From the NCBI GenBank assembly GCA_900542935.1, contig UQPN01000009.1:1-64000 (forward strand): a DNA stretch of 64,000 nt. The letters are read 5' to 3'. This DNA is from an uncultured Eubacteriales bacterium (lineage in GTDB: Bacteria > Bacillota > Clostridia > Christensenellales > Borkfalkiaceae). The translations under genes and the position numbers were made by a program. The notes under the pieces were generated by a model, which was not told the DNA's origin, did not search any database, and saw only the letters and a list, made by a program, of their open reading frames with translations. This document shows positions 36,201 through 44,209 of the stretch, piece after piece (the first letter of the stretch is position 1; each line of letters begins with the position of its first letter).

Positions 36201-36880
36201 ACGACATCTTAAAGGCGAAAGATTGCCTTGTGAAGAAATCCTTCTGGATTATCGGCGGCGACGGCTGGGCGTACGACATCGGCTACGGCGGACTCGATCA
36301 CGTGCTTGCTTCGGGCGAGGACGTAAACGTGCTTGTGCTGGATACCGAAGTTTATTCCAACACCGGCGGACAGGCTTCGAAGTCCACTCCTATCGCGGCG
36401 GTTGCGAAATTCGCTGCCGGCGGCAAGAGAGTGAAGAAGAAGGACCTCGGCATGATTGCCAGCACGTACGGCTACGTATACGTGGCGCAGTGCGCGATGG
36501 GCTCGGATAAAGCGCAGTTTGTAAAAGCTTTGAAAGAAGCCGAAGCTTACCACGGACCTTCCCTCATCATCTGCTATGCGCCTTGCATCAACCACGGCAT
36601 CAACATGACGAAATCGCAGAGCGAAGAAAAGAACGCCGTGGATTGCGGCTACTGGCAGTTGTATCGCTACAATCCTACGCTGGAAGCGGAAGGCAAGAAT
36701 CCGTTCACGCTGGATTCGAAAGATCCCACGGGCGATTATCAGGCGTTCCTGCAAGGCGAAGTGCGTTTCGCGTCGCTTAAAAAGACGGAACCGGAACTTG
36801 CGGAAAAACTCTACAAGCAGGAAGAGCAGGCTTCGAAAGAGCGTCTCGAAGGCTACAAGAAGCTTGCCGCAAAAGAATAA
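33254..36880 (+). CDS. nifJ: Pyruvate:ferredoxin (flavodoxin) oxidoreductase, single chain
   Basis: The protein has 1208 residues, the standard length. Domains run in the order transketolase-like alpha (from IDGNTAASHVAYAFSEVAAI), gamma, delta with two 4Fe-4S clusters (CIQCNQCAFVCPHA near 705 and CMGCGVCADICPVN near 757), and the TPP-binding beta domain. The beta domain has GACAGCGETPY near 845, GGDGWAYDIGYGG and the DTEVYSNTGGQ loop. It converts pyruvate and CoA to acetyl-CoA, CO2 and reduced ferredoxin and is the central enzyme of anaerobic energy metabolism. GGAGG precedes the ATG. It is a single-gene unit with its own promoter and terminator. Confidence 0.97.
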   Translation: MKKMTIDGNTAASHVAYAFSEVAAIYPITPSSPMAESADEWATAKRTNMWGQKLKIAEMESEGGAAGAVHGSLSAGALTTTYTASQGLLLMIPNMYKISGELLPMVMHVSARALAAHSLNIFGDHSDVMACRQTGFAMLASSSVQEVMDLALVAHLSTLKSSVPFLHFFDGFRTSHEYSKIEGFDETNNYAEIKAIFDKLGMQKYVDDFKARALNPEHPIQKGTAQNSDTYFQNRETANAHYAAVPGIVAEMMKVVSEYTGREYHLFDYVGAKDAEEVIVVMGSGAETIEESINALNAKGKKYGLLKVRLYRPFDATAFVDAIPASCKKLAVLDRTKEPGSLGEPLYLDVCAALAEKGRGGVKVYGGRYGLGSKEFTPTMVLSVYKNLERKEPKNHFTVGIYEDVTNSSLDFSEKFDAAPAGSTSCKFYGLGSDGTVGSNKNTVKIIGDHTDKYVQAYFFYDSKKSGGITVSHLRFGDKPIQSEYLIDAADFIACHNPSYVTRYDMVSDLKDGGSFLLNSEWTTLELLEKELPAKMKNALAKKHANLYVIDAIKIAGQLGLRGKTSTILQSAFFCINKQIMPYESENPDDKNTAVALMKYMAYKSFSRKGDAIVQMNYNAIDSAKANLVKIEIPASWATTTEGAEMVKLADNEYFRNVVAPILALEGDKLPSSAFNADGSVPTGTTKFEKRGVAVKVPEWNVDKCIQCNQCAFVCPHATLRPYLVADGANKPADFVTKPAMQAKGYGFRMQVSPLDCMGCGVCADICPVNQKALADAVKNGEKAAKAENNAINMVALETVAEKQAANWNYAQTLPDVDPAVIEKMADVKKSQFSQPLFEFSGACAGCGETPYVKVLTQLFGDRMIVANATGCSSIYGGSSPTCPYTTNKQGHGPAWANSLFEDNAEFGFGMNLAYKARREALKDKVAALAELWNEYPECKKILTDWTENMDDAEGSKKTAAALVADLEKCKDDCEGEELELVNDILKAKDCLVKKSFWIIGGDGWAYDIGYGGLDHVLASGEDVNVLVLDTEVYSNTGGQASKSTPIAAVAKFAAGGKRVKKKDLGMIASTYGYVYVAQCAMGSDKAQFVKALKEAEAYHGPSLIICYAPCINHGINMTKSQSEEKNAVDCGYWQLYRYNPTLEAEGKNPFTLDSKDPTGDYQAFLQGEVRFASLKKTEPELAEKLYKQEEQASKERLEGYKKLAAKE

Positions 36881-36906
36881 TTTGCGATTAGCAAAGTAAA
36901 AGAATT

Positions 36907-36944
36907 TCGGCGTTGACTTATCAAAGTCAACGCCGATTTTTTTT
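36907..36944 (+). terminator. Intrinsic terminator of nifJ
   Basis: A 13-bp perfect stem (TCGGCGTTGACTT with its complement), loop ATCA and eight T. Confidence 0.92.
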
Positions 36945-36957
36945 GTATTTATGTTTC

Positions 36958-37476
36958 TTATCTTCTTCTGCTGTCGGTTGTACAAGAAAAGGCATCCTGC
37001 AACGAAAGTATTTTTTCTAATTTATCAAAAGGAAGATATTCCCCGTTGATTTTTATGATTCTCCACGTACCGAATTCTTCTTTGAATCTTTTAAAAAATA
37101 AAATTTCCGCCATCCCGTAATAAATCTTACGTTCATCATCGGAACAATACACTATGCCAAGATTTCTTTTCTGTGAATCTGTAAAAATATACCCTATTTT
37201 TCGCGATCTGGTAATCGAAGCGTTCGTATCACATCTTTTATCTTTGAACAGGTCATACCCGCATTTTTTGCTCTGTATAATTATCGGTAATTTTTCGTCA
37301 TAAACACTTTTATTCATTTTCTTTTTTTTCTCCGTCGGTTGCAGGGTTTTCAGCTCTGTTTCCTTTATGTTTTTTTCGTTCTCCCCATTTTTGTCATTCA
37401 TTATAACGTTATCGTTTTTCTCTTTACTCACGCCGATTTTCACCCCTTCTATAGGGTACAGTTTAAATCCCGCCAT
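36958..37476 (-). CDS. Orphan hypothetical protein, A+T-rich gene
   Basis: The frame encodes up to 172 residues. The N-terminal third is low-complexity and rich in Lys, Asn and Glu. The rest (from about 54) is a compact mixed domain with KCGYDLFKDKRCDTNASI, KIGYIFTDSQKR and a KRFKEEFGTWRIIKING segment. No family is recognised. The longest ATG at 37476 lacks a ribosome binding site; an internal ATG at 37317 has GGAG 11 bases upstream and could be the true start. Base composition is clearly more A+T rich than neighbours, hinting at recent acquisition. Confidence 0.5.
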   Translation of the reverse strand: MAGFKLYPIEGVKIGVSKEKNDNVIMNDKNGENEKNIKETELKTLQPTEKKKKMNKSVYDEKLPIIIQSKKCGYDLFKDKRCDTNASITRSRKIGYIFTDSQKRNLGIVYCSDDERKIYYGMAEILFFKRFKEEFGTWRIIKINGEYLPFDKLEKILSLQDAFSCTTDSRRR

Positions 37477-37646
37477 TTTTAGTTTTTGTACGTATTGTTC
37501 GCTTTTCGTCCGTTCGATTGATTTATCTATCGTCTAAGGCTATATATTTTTAACTCCGTTTTCTTTTCGTTGTATTCCTCTTCGGTTTCAGTCGCCGGAC
37601 AGAAACGGCGGAACAGTGGTCGGCAAGTTATAAAGGCGCGTCCTGT

Positions 37647-38834
37647 TTAACGGGAAAAAATCTCCTCCTCGGCGATTTTGTACAAGCCCGCGCGCAGCGG
37701 CTGCGCCAAAGACGCAATCACGTGCTGCGTGTATACGAAAGCAATTTTCTTTTCCGCATCCGCCGCCGCATACGAACCCGCCGCGCCGCCCCAGCCGAAA
37801 TCGGTCGGCGCCGCCCCGGTTTCCGTTGCCGCCGAAGTTTCCGTTACTGCGGCAAGCGTGCGTTCTTTTTCCGAGGCTTTTTCGCAAAGACTCTTCGATT
37901 TTTTACAACGCATCCCCAGCCCGTACCCGTAGCCGTTGTGCTGCCCCATCCAGAACGAACGGTCCTGCGCGGGCGTGAGGCGGTCGGTTGCCATTGCCGC
38001 CACCGTTTCTTTCTTTAAAATTTTATCGCCCGTGCGCAGCGCTTCCATAAACTTCATATAATCGTCCGCGGAAGAAATCAGTCCCGCTCCGCCGCTTTCG
38101 TATTCGCTGCCAAGCTTGTACCACATGATTTCTTTACCGCAATTTTTTATCGCCGTCGTTTTGTCGTCGCCGATATATTGCGCGCATTTCTTTTCGATTT
38201 CCCGCGCGTCGTTCACGCAGAACGAGGAATTTTCCATGCCGAGCGGTTCGAAAATATGCCGCCGCACATACGCGGAAAAGCGTTCGCCCGAGACTTCTTC
38301 CGCCACGGCGGCAAGCACGTCGTGGCAAAGGCTGTATTCCCAGCGCTCGCCGGGTTCGAACAAAAGCGGCTCCTGCGCAAGATATTTTATCGTTTGCACC
38401 GTGGGGCAAAGCCCGCCCGTTTCTTTTTTCGCCCGTTCCAGCGGCGCGCAATTCAGATTATACGAAAAGCCCGCCGTCATCGTAAACAGCTGTTCTACGG
38501 TAATCGGCTTTTTCGCCTCGCCAACCACGATTTCGTCGCCTTTTTTTTGCCATACGCCCATATGCCCGAATTCCGGAAAAACGTCCGCAAGTTTTGTGTT
38601 CAGGGCAAGCTTACCTTTTTCGATCAGCTGCATCGCCGCCGCACACGTAACCAATTTCGAGCAGGAATACATATTGTACCGTTCTTTCCCCGTCATCGGC
38701 GTTCCGCTTTCTTTATCGGAAACGCCCGCATGGTGGCGGTATACCTCTTCGCCGTTATAATAAACGCTTAAATCGTTGCCGGGAACGCCGAGTTTTAAAA
38801 ATTCCTCCTGACGTTTTTTCAATTTTTCGAACAT
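37647..38834 (-). CDS. Serine hydrolase of the beta-lactamase/esterase (S12) family
   Basis: The protein has 395 residues from ATG 38834 with GGAGG upstream. The family nucleophile motif SxxK is SCSK in YNMYSCSKLVTCAAAMQ. The Tyr motif is YSL in RWEYSLCHDVLAA, where YSN or YAN is usual. The third motif is replaced by GWGGAAGSY (WGG in place of HxG). An extra Ser/Thr/Ala-rich stretch lies before it. No signal peptide is visible, so it is probably a cytoplasmic esterase rather than a penicillin-binding enzyme. It stands alone. Confidence 0.8.
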   Translation of the reverse strand: MFEKLKKRQEEFLKLGVPGNDLSVYYNGEEVYRHHAGVSDKESGTPMTGKERYNMYSCSKLVTCAAAMQLIEKGKLALNTKLADVFPEFGHMGVWQKKGDEIVVGEAKKPITVEQLFTMTAGFSYNLNCAPLERAKKETGGLCPTVQTIKYLAQEPLLFEPGERWEYSLCHDVLAAVAEEVSGERFSAYVRRHIFEPLGMENSSFCVNDAREIEKKCAQYIGDDKTTAIKNCGKEIMWYKLGSEYESGGAGLISSADDYMKFMEALRTGDKILKKETVAAMATDRLTPAQDRSFWMGQHNGYGYGLGMRCKKSKSLCEKASEKERTLAAVTETSAATETGAAPTDFGWGGAAGSYAAADAEKKIAFVYTQHVIASLAQPLRAGLYKIAEEEIFSR

Positions 38835-38958
38835 CGTATTTCCTCCGGATTTTTGTCTTAGACGTTTTTTATTATATCGCATTTTTTCGGAAATGTAAAT
38901 AGAAAAAACAGCTGTTTTTTTGCAAAAATCCGTTTTTTTATACGTTTTTGCGATGTCT

Positions 38959-40161
38959 TTACATCGTTTTTGCGATATTTTCCAACGCGTTTACGATAGT
39001 TTCCCGCGGGCAGAACGCGCTGAATCGCACGTATTTTTTTCCGTTTTTCCCGAAGCCGCCGCCCGGCGTGGCGGCAACGCGCGCCTCGTTCAGAAGCGAT
39101 TCGCACCACTTTTCTCCGCCGGATTTTTCCGGCGCGCGCGCCCACACGTACGGCGCGAAACCGCCGAAGCACACCGCGCCGGATTTTTCCAGCCCCGCCC
39201 GCAGCGCCGCCGCGTTTTGCATATAATACCGCACGTTTACAAGGTTCTGCGCCATGCCTTCTTTTGAAAGCGCCGCTTCCGCCGCACGCTGCGTTATGTA
39301 ACTTACGCCGTTGAATTTCGCGCCCTGCCTGCGCCGCCAAAGCGCTTTTAACGAAACGCCCCGCCGCATCAGCGTGGCGGGTATCACCGTGTAACCGCAG
39401 CGCACCCCCGTGAAACCCGCAAATTTCGAAAACGAACACACCTCTATCGCGCACTGTTCCGCCCCCGCGATTTCGTAAACGCTGCGCGGAATTTTTTCGC
39501 CCGCCGCCGCGTCTTTTCCGAACGCGAACGGCACGAAACATTCATACGCCGCGTCGAACACGATGATAGCGCGCTTTCTCAGGGCGTAATTCACCCATTT
39601 TTCCAGCTGTTTTTCCGTATACGCCGCACCCGACGGATTAGACGGCGAACAGAGGTATATCACGTCCGCATCGAGATTCTGATCGGGCAGCGGCAGAAAG
39701 CCGTTATATTCGTCCGCGCGCATATAAACGATTCGGCGCCCGCCGATGACGGTTGCGTCGGCATACGCGGGATAGCACGGATCGCTTAACAGAACGACGC
39801 CGCTTTTTTCGCACAGTTCCGTAAGCGCGCCGAGATCGGTTTTCGCGCCGTCCGAAATAAAAATATCGTCCGCAAGCACGCGCACGCCGCGTTCTGCATA
39901 GCGCCGCGCGACGGCTTCCCGCAGAAATCCGTAGCCCTGTTCGCTGCCGTAGCCGCGGAACGTTGCCGCGTTGCCCATCTCTTCCGCCGCCCGCTTCATC
40001 GCCGCGACGACGGCGGGCACCAGCGGACGGGTTACGTCGCCTATACCCAGTCTGAGCGCCGTTTTGCCCGTGCGCGTTTCGAATTCCGCGATTTTTCTTG
40101 CGTTTTCCGCAAACAGATAATTTGTCGACAATTTGTTGAAATTTTTATTCGGCGTAAACAA
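38959..40161 (-). CDS. dapL: LL-diaminopimelate aminotransferase
   Basis: The protein has 400 residues and starts at TTG with GGAG eight bases upstream, reading MFTPNKNFNKLSTNYLF as in DapL family openings. PLP-binding Lys lies in EVCSFSKFAGFTGVRCGY, and LCSPSNPSGAAY and FDAAYECF are aminotransferase class I/II landmarks. DapL converts tetrahydrodipicolinate directly to LL-diaminopimelate, bypassing the succinyl or acetyl steps. It lies 49 bases after dapF in the purA-dapF-dapL run. Confidence 0.92.
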   Translation of the reverse strand: MFTPNKNFNKLSTNYLFAENARKIAEFETRTGKTALRLGIGDVTRPLVPAVVAAMKRAAEEMGNAATFRGYGSEQGYGFLREAVARRYAERGVRVLADDIFISDGAKTDLGALTELCEKSGVVLLSDPCYPAYADATVIGGRRIVYMRADEYNGFLPLPDQNLDADVIYLCSPSNPSGAAYTEKQLEKWVNYALRKRAIIVFDAAYECFVPFAFGKDAAAGEKIPRSVYEIAGAEQCAIEVCSFSKFAGFTGVRCGYTVIPATLMRRGVSLKALWRRRQGAKFNGVSYITQRAAEAALSKEGMAQNLVNVRYYMQNAAALRAGLEKSGAVCFGGFAPYVWARAPEKSGGEKWCESLLNEARVAATPGGGFGKNGKKYVRFSAFCPRETIVNALENIAKTM

Positions 40162-40210
40162 CGATTCTGCTCCGAAGAATGATATTTTTCCTCTTTCGTG
40201 CTTTTTTTGC

Positions 40211-41059
40211 TTAAATTTCCGTTTCGCCGACGAAAGACAAAACCGCCTCGCCCGTTAAATACGTATTCTCCCGCGTGATTTTTACCGTTAAATTTCCGCC
40301 GCGCATGCGTATCCGGATATTCTCGTTTTCGCGCGCGTACCCGTTTTTCACCGCCGCCGCGGCAACCGCGCACGCGCCCGATCCGCAGGCAAACGTTTCG
40401 CCGCTGCCCCGCTCGAACACGCGCACGAAAAAATCGGCGGCGCCGACGAGGGTTACGAATTCCGCATTGGCGCGCCGGGGAAAGAACGGCGCGTTTTCCG
40501 CCGCCTCGCCCAGCAAGCCGAAATTTTCCGCCGCCTGCGGAGAAAACGTTACGCAGTGCGGATTGCCGTAAGACACGCAGGTGATTTCAAACGTGATTCC
40601 GCGCAGGCGCACCTGCCGCGCGACGACTTCGCCGCGGGCATCGGGTGAAAGCAGCACGGGGATTTTTTCCGCCGCGAATTCCGCCCTGCCCATCTCGGCG
40701 CAGACGCTTTCCGTTTCGCCCCAAGCGTTGAGCGCGGGCGTGAGCGTTTTTACGCCGGCAAGCGTTTCTATTTTCAGCGGCGTATCCTTAACGCCCCTGA
40801 CGTCGCGCAGAAATTTCGCGGCGCACCGAAGCCCGTTGCCGCACGTTTCCGCCTCGCTGCCGTCCGCGTTGAAAATACGCATTTTCGCATGCGCGACGTC
40901 GCTTTTTTCCAGCAGAACGATACCGTCGCCGCCGACGGATTTGCGCCGATCGGAAAGACGTGCGGCAAGCGCGGCGGGGTTTTCAAGCGGCGCCGTAAAA
41001 CAATCGAAATAGAGATAATCGTTGCCGAGCGCGTGCATTTTATAAAATTTCCGTTTCAA
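40211..41059 (-). CDS. dapF: Diaminopimelate epimerase
   Basis: The protein has 282 residues. The start is TTG at 41059, eight bases after GGAGG; the frame also opens at a GTG inside that site. Both catalytic cysteines are in place: ETCGNGLRCAAKF and ETFACGSGACAVAA. MHALGNDYLYFD is the usual N-terminal motif. It converts LL- to meso-diaminopimelate for lysine and peptidoglycan. It is followed by dapL. Confidence 0.95.
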   Translation of the reverse strand: MKRKFYKMHALGNDYLYFDCFTAPLENPAALAARLSDRRKSVGGDGIVLLEKSDVAHAKMRIFNADGSEAETCGNGLRCAAKFLRDVRGVKDTPLKIETLAGVKTLTPALNAWGETESVCAEMGRAEFAAEKIPVLLSPDARGEVVARQVRLRGITFEITCVSYGNPHCVTFSPQAAENFGLLGEAAENAPFFPRRANAEFVTLVGAADFFVRVFERGSGETFACGSGACAVAAAAVKNGYARENENIRIRMRGGNLTVKITRENTYLTGEAVLSFVGETEI

Positions 41060-41146
41060 AAAAATCACCTCCGGTAACCGTTGTTTTCTTCGCTTTTCAA
41101 CGTTTTATCGGAGGTAAATTTTACGAAAGCGCAGACGCGCCCGCTA

Positions 41147-42418
41147 TTACAGTTTTACGTAAGCTTCTCTTTCGGGACCTACGGACACGTACTTGATTTT
41201 GCATTCGCACGCGTTTTCGAGATACTTGATATAATCGAGCGCCTCTTTGGGAAGATCCTTCTTCTTGCGGCACTTGGAAATATCGGTGTGCCAGCCTTTT
41301 ACCGTTTCGAGCACGGGCTTGCATTCGTTGAGCAGCGCCGTGGTGGGGAAAGTATCGATTTTTTTGCAGTTGAGCGTGTACGCCGTGCAGACTTCGATTT
41401 CGTCGTAATCGGAAAGCACGTCGAGCTTCGTGAGCGCGATTTCGTCCGCGCCCTGACAACGGATGCCGTAGCGGGAAGCCACTACGTCGAACGGACCGAC
41501 TCTGCGGGGACGCCCCGTAGCCGCACCGTATTCCGCGCCCAGTTTACGCAGGCGCTCGCCCTTTTCGCCGAAGTATTCCGCTACGAACGGACCTTCGCCC
41601 ACGCAAGTGGAATATGCCTTCATGATGCCGATGGAGTTATCCAGCTTCAGATTGGGCACGCCCGCGCCGATGGGTGCGTACGCTGCAATGGTGGACGACG
41701 AGGAAGTGTAGGGATAGATACCGAAATCGATATCTCTCAGCGCGCCGAGCTGCGCTTCGAACATGATGTTTTTGCCCTTTTTCGCCGCGTCGTTGAGATA
41801 CGAGCCGACGTCGCAGATATAAGGCAGCAGCGGCGTGCCGTACGTTTCGAAATATTCAATGATATCTTCCGTTTTCACGGGTTCGGCGTGATAGCCGCCC
41901 ACAACGGTGAGGTTCTTCCAATCCACGATGTCCGCCACTCTTGCGTACAGGTGTTCTTTATCGAGCAGTTCGCCCATTCTGAACGCCTTTTTATAATATT
42001 TATCGGCGTACACGGGCGCGATGCCGCGGCGGGTGGAACCGAATTTCTTGCCCGCGAGGCGATCTTCTTCCAGACAATCCTGCAATACGTTGTAGGGCAT
42101 CGTAATTACCGCGCGATCGGAAATTTTAAGATTTTCGGGGGTGATTTCCACGCCCGCCGAACGCAGTTTATCCATTTCGCCGCAAAGGTGTTTCAGATCG
42201 ATTACCATGCCGTTGCCGAGCACGTTGACCACCTTCTTTCTTAAAATGCCGGAGGGAAGCAGATTCAACGCGAATTTGCCGAGGTCGTTCACCACCGTGT
42301 GTCCCGCATTGTTGCCGCCCTGATAACGGCAGACGATGTTGTAATCTTCGGAAAGAAGATCCACCATTCTGCCCTTGCCTTCGTCGCCCCAGTTGATGCC
42401 GCAAATGGATGTAAGCAT
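41147..42418 (-). CDS. purA: Adenylosuccinate synthetase
   Basis: The protein has 423 residues from ATG 42418 (AAGGAG upstream; the longer frame lacks a site). The P-loop-like GINWGDEGKGRMVD, the QGGNNAGHTVV block, GTSTRGIAP-like GSTRRGIAPVY and GRPRRVGPFD are family signatures. It catalyses the GTP-dependent step from IMP to adenylosuccinate in AMP synthesis. It is first in a run with dapF and dapL and has a consensus promoter. Confidence 0.96.
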   Translation of the reverse strand: MLTSICGINWGDEGKGRMVDLLSEDYNIVCRYQGGNNAGHTVVNDLGKFALNLLPSGILRKKVVNVLGNGMVIDLKHLCGEMDKLRSAGVEITPENLKISDRAVITMPYNVLQDCLEEDRLAGKKFGSTRRGIAPVYADKYYKKAFRMGELLDKEHLYARVADIVDWKNLTVVGGYHAEPVKTEDIIEYFETYGTPLLPYICDVGSYLNDAAKKGKNIMFEAQLGALRDIDFGIYPYTSSSSTIAAYAPIGAGVPNLKLDNSIGIMKAYSTCVGEGPFVAEYFGEKGERLRKLGAEYGAATGRPRRVGPFDVVASRYGIRCQGADEIALTKLDVLSDYDEIEVCTAYTLNCKKIDTFPTTALLNECKPVLETVKGWHTDISKCRKKKDLPKEALDYIKYLENACECKIKYVSVGPEREAYVKL

Positions 42419-42524
42419 ATGTAATTTCTCCTTGCGCCGCGTTCTGTTTTTTGCCCGCGTTATATACATTATATAAGCATAAGCAAAAACGCCGCGCCGA
42501 TTCAAGCCTTTTCAGCCGTGATAC

Positions 42525-42553
42525 ATTATAACCTTTTTTTTCGCGCTTGTCAA
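42525..42553 (-). promoter_or_regulatory. Promoter of purA
   Basis: On the minus strand TTGACA (42553-42548), 17-base spacer, TATAAT (42530-42525). The leader is about 100 bases. No purine riboswitch consensus was seen in it. The rest of the gap 42419-42864 holds only this and the next promoter. Confidence 0.88.
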
Positions 42554-42744
42554 GTGCGGGGCGGCGATTCCCGTGAATTTTCGGTAAATTTTTCTTGCGA
42601 TACGCGGCTATCGTTGCGCCCGCGTTTATTAAAATATGCTTCCCTCATACAGAAATATGCCGTTTTTCTTTCTTTTTCGCAAAAAAAATCGCAAGGCGGA
42701 CGGTCGGATCACAAGCTTTTTACAGAATTTTTACGCGCAGAAAG

Positions 42745-42773
42745 TTGACAAATTTTTAAAAAAGGTTTATGAT
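42745..42773 (+). promoter_or_regulatory. Promoter of the NudC-like gene
   Basis: TTGACA (42745-42750), 17-base spacer, TATGAT (42768-42773). Confidence 0.8.
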
Positions 42774-42864
42774 AGTAAAAAAGAGTTTATAAGATTGCAA
42801 ATCCGTATGCCGTGCGGAACGCGGCTGCGGAAAACAGCGATACGAATAAAAGGAGGAGATAGAA

Positions 42865-43359
42865 ATGTATTGCAGAAATTGCGGACAGAAACTGACGCTT
42901 CGTTTTTGCGAAAACGAAGGGCTGATCCCCTATTGCGATACCTGCGAAAAATATGTGTTTCCGCAGTTCGCCGTAGCGGTATCGATGGTGGTAACCAACC
43001 GCGAACAGAATAAAATACTGCTTGCCAAACACGTGGAGGACGACGACTTCATTTTGTTTGCGGGGTATGTGAAAAAAGGCGAAAACGCCGAGAAAACCGT
43101 ACCCAGAGAAATTAAGGAAGAGCTTGGCGTGAACGTGGTGAAAAGCAAGTATATGTCCTCGCGCTACCATTCTCAGCGCGACGTTCTGATGTTGAATTTC
43201 ATCGTTGTGGTGGAAGATATGCCGCTGAAAGTGAACGCCGAAGAAATTTCGGAAGTGAGATGGTGCTCGTTTGACGAAGCGGCGCAACTCATCCGGAAAG
43301 GCACTACCGCGGAATATTTTTTAAACAACGCGATTAAAGAACTGAAACGGAAAATATAA
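42865..43359 (+). CDS. NudC-like NUDIX hydrolase with zinc ribbon
   Basis: The protein has 164 residues with GGAGGAG upstream. An N-terminal zinc ribbon (YCRNCGQKL...CDTCEKY) is followed by the NUDIX fold; the box reads GYVKKGENAEKTVPREIKEE then LGV. The arrangement matches NADH pyrophosphatase NudC, but the diagnostic SQPWPFP motif after the box is replaced by SQRDVLML. Substrate is therefore uncertain: a dinucleotide or another nucleoside diphosphate derivative. Single gene with its own promoter and terminator. Confidence 0.8.
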   Translation: MYCRNCGQKLTLRFCENEGLIPYCDTCEKYVFPQFAVAVSMVVTNREQNKILLAKHVEDDDFILFAGYVKKGENAEKTVPREIKEELGVNVVKSKYMSSRYHSQRDVLMLNFIVVVEDMPLKVNAEEISEVRWCSFDEAAQLIRKGTTAEYFLNNAIKELKRKI

Positions 43360-43402
43360 AAAATTCCCCTCTCCGCGTCGCGGAGAGAGAAACCCCTTAC
43401 GG

Positions 43403-43428
43403 ATAAGCCGTAAAAACCGGCTTATTTT
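43403..43428 (+). terminator. Terminator of the NudC-like gene
   Basis: ATAAGCCG and CGGCTTAT form a perfect stem followed by TTT. It overlaps the stop codon of the convergent DUF1540 gene. A second hairpin, CTCTCCGC/GCGGAGAG, lies just before it. Confidence 0.6.
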
Positions 43429-43583
43429 CTGCTGAACGAATCGCAGCAGGTACAGCTGTCCTCTTCGCAGGAACAGGTGTTGCCCACGTGGATTTCGGGC
43501 AGAGTGCAATAATCTCCCGTATGGTTGTACTTACATTCGGTAACGCCGCAACCGATACAGGTGTTTACGTTTTTTTCTTCCAT
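43422..43583 (-). CDS. DUF1540 small cysteine-rich protein
   Basis: The protein has 53 residues from ATG 43583 with a perfect AAGGAGGT; the longer frame is unsupported. The pattern CIGCGVTECKYNHTGDYCTL then EIHVGN is DUF1540, followed by an extra cysteine tail CSCEEDSCTCCDSF. Nine cysteines in 53 residues suggest metal binding. DUF1540 proteins are common in Clostridia, with no settled function. Confidence 0.8.
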   Translation of the reverse strand: MEEKNVNTCIGCGVTECKYNHTGDYCTLPEIHVGNTCSCEEDSCTCCDSFSRK

Positions 43584-43679
43584 TTGTCTTACCTCCTTGA
43601 CAAGAACAGTATGCGCGAAGAAAAAAATAATATCTACGTTTGACAAAAATTTTTTTAAATAATTACGAGGTGCCAAGCT

Positions 43680-44120
43680 ATGAAAGTGATTTTAACGAAA
43701 GACGTGAAAGGAACAGGCAAAAAAGGCGACGTGGCGGAAGTTTCCGACGGCTACGCGCGCAATTTTCTGATTAAAAAAGGACTGGCGACGGAAGCGACTT
43801 CCACAGGCATTAACGAAACAAACCAGAAAAAAGCCGCCGACGCCTACCACAAGGCGGAAGAAGTAAAGGCGATGAAAGAACTTGCCGCGAAAATGAAAGG
43901 CACGGAAGTTACCGTTCCCATTAAGGTGGGCGCCAACGGAAAAACGTTCGGAAGCGTTACGGGCGCGCAGGTTGCCGCGGCGCTTGCCGGAAAAGGATTC
44001 GACATCGACAAGAAGTGCATCCGGCTGGACGCGGTGAAAGCCGTGGGCACGTATACGGCGGAAATCCGGCTGATGGAAAACGTGAACGTGAGCGTAAAAG
44101 TGAACGTTACGGCGGAATAA
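43680..44120 (+). CDS. rplI: Ribosomal protein L9
   Basis: The protein has 146 residues. The N-terminal domain ([20 protein letters not shown] and [16 protein letters not shown]) and the C-terminal domain with [15 protein letters not shown] are both complete, joined by the long central helix. It is a structural component of the large ribosomal subunit near the L1 stalk. GAGGTG lies before the ATG. No rpsF, rpsR or dnaB neighbours are present, unlike many Firmicutes. Confidence 0.96.
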   Translation: MKVILTKDVKGTGKKGDVAEVSDGYARNFLIKKGLATEATSTGINETNQKKAADAYHKAEEVKAMKELAAKMKGTEVTVPIKVGANGKTFGSVTGAQVAAALAGKGFDIDKKCIRLDAVKAVGTYTAEIRLMENVNVSVKVNVTAE

Positions 44121-44209
44121 ATCCCCTTTTTGCGCCATGCGAACCGTGCCGCGCCTTTGGCCGAGCGCCGCGCGGACAGCGGATCGTTACAATTTACCGA
44201 AGAAGTATT

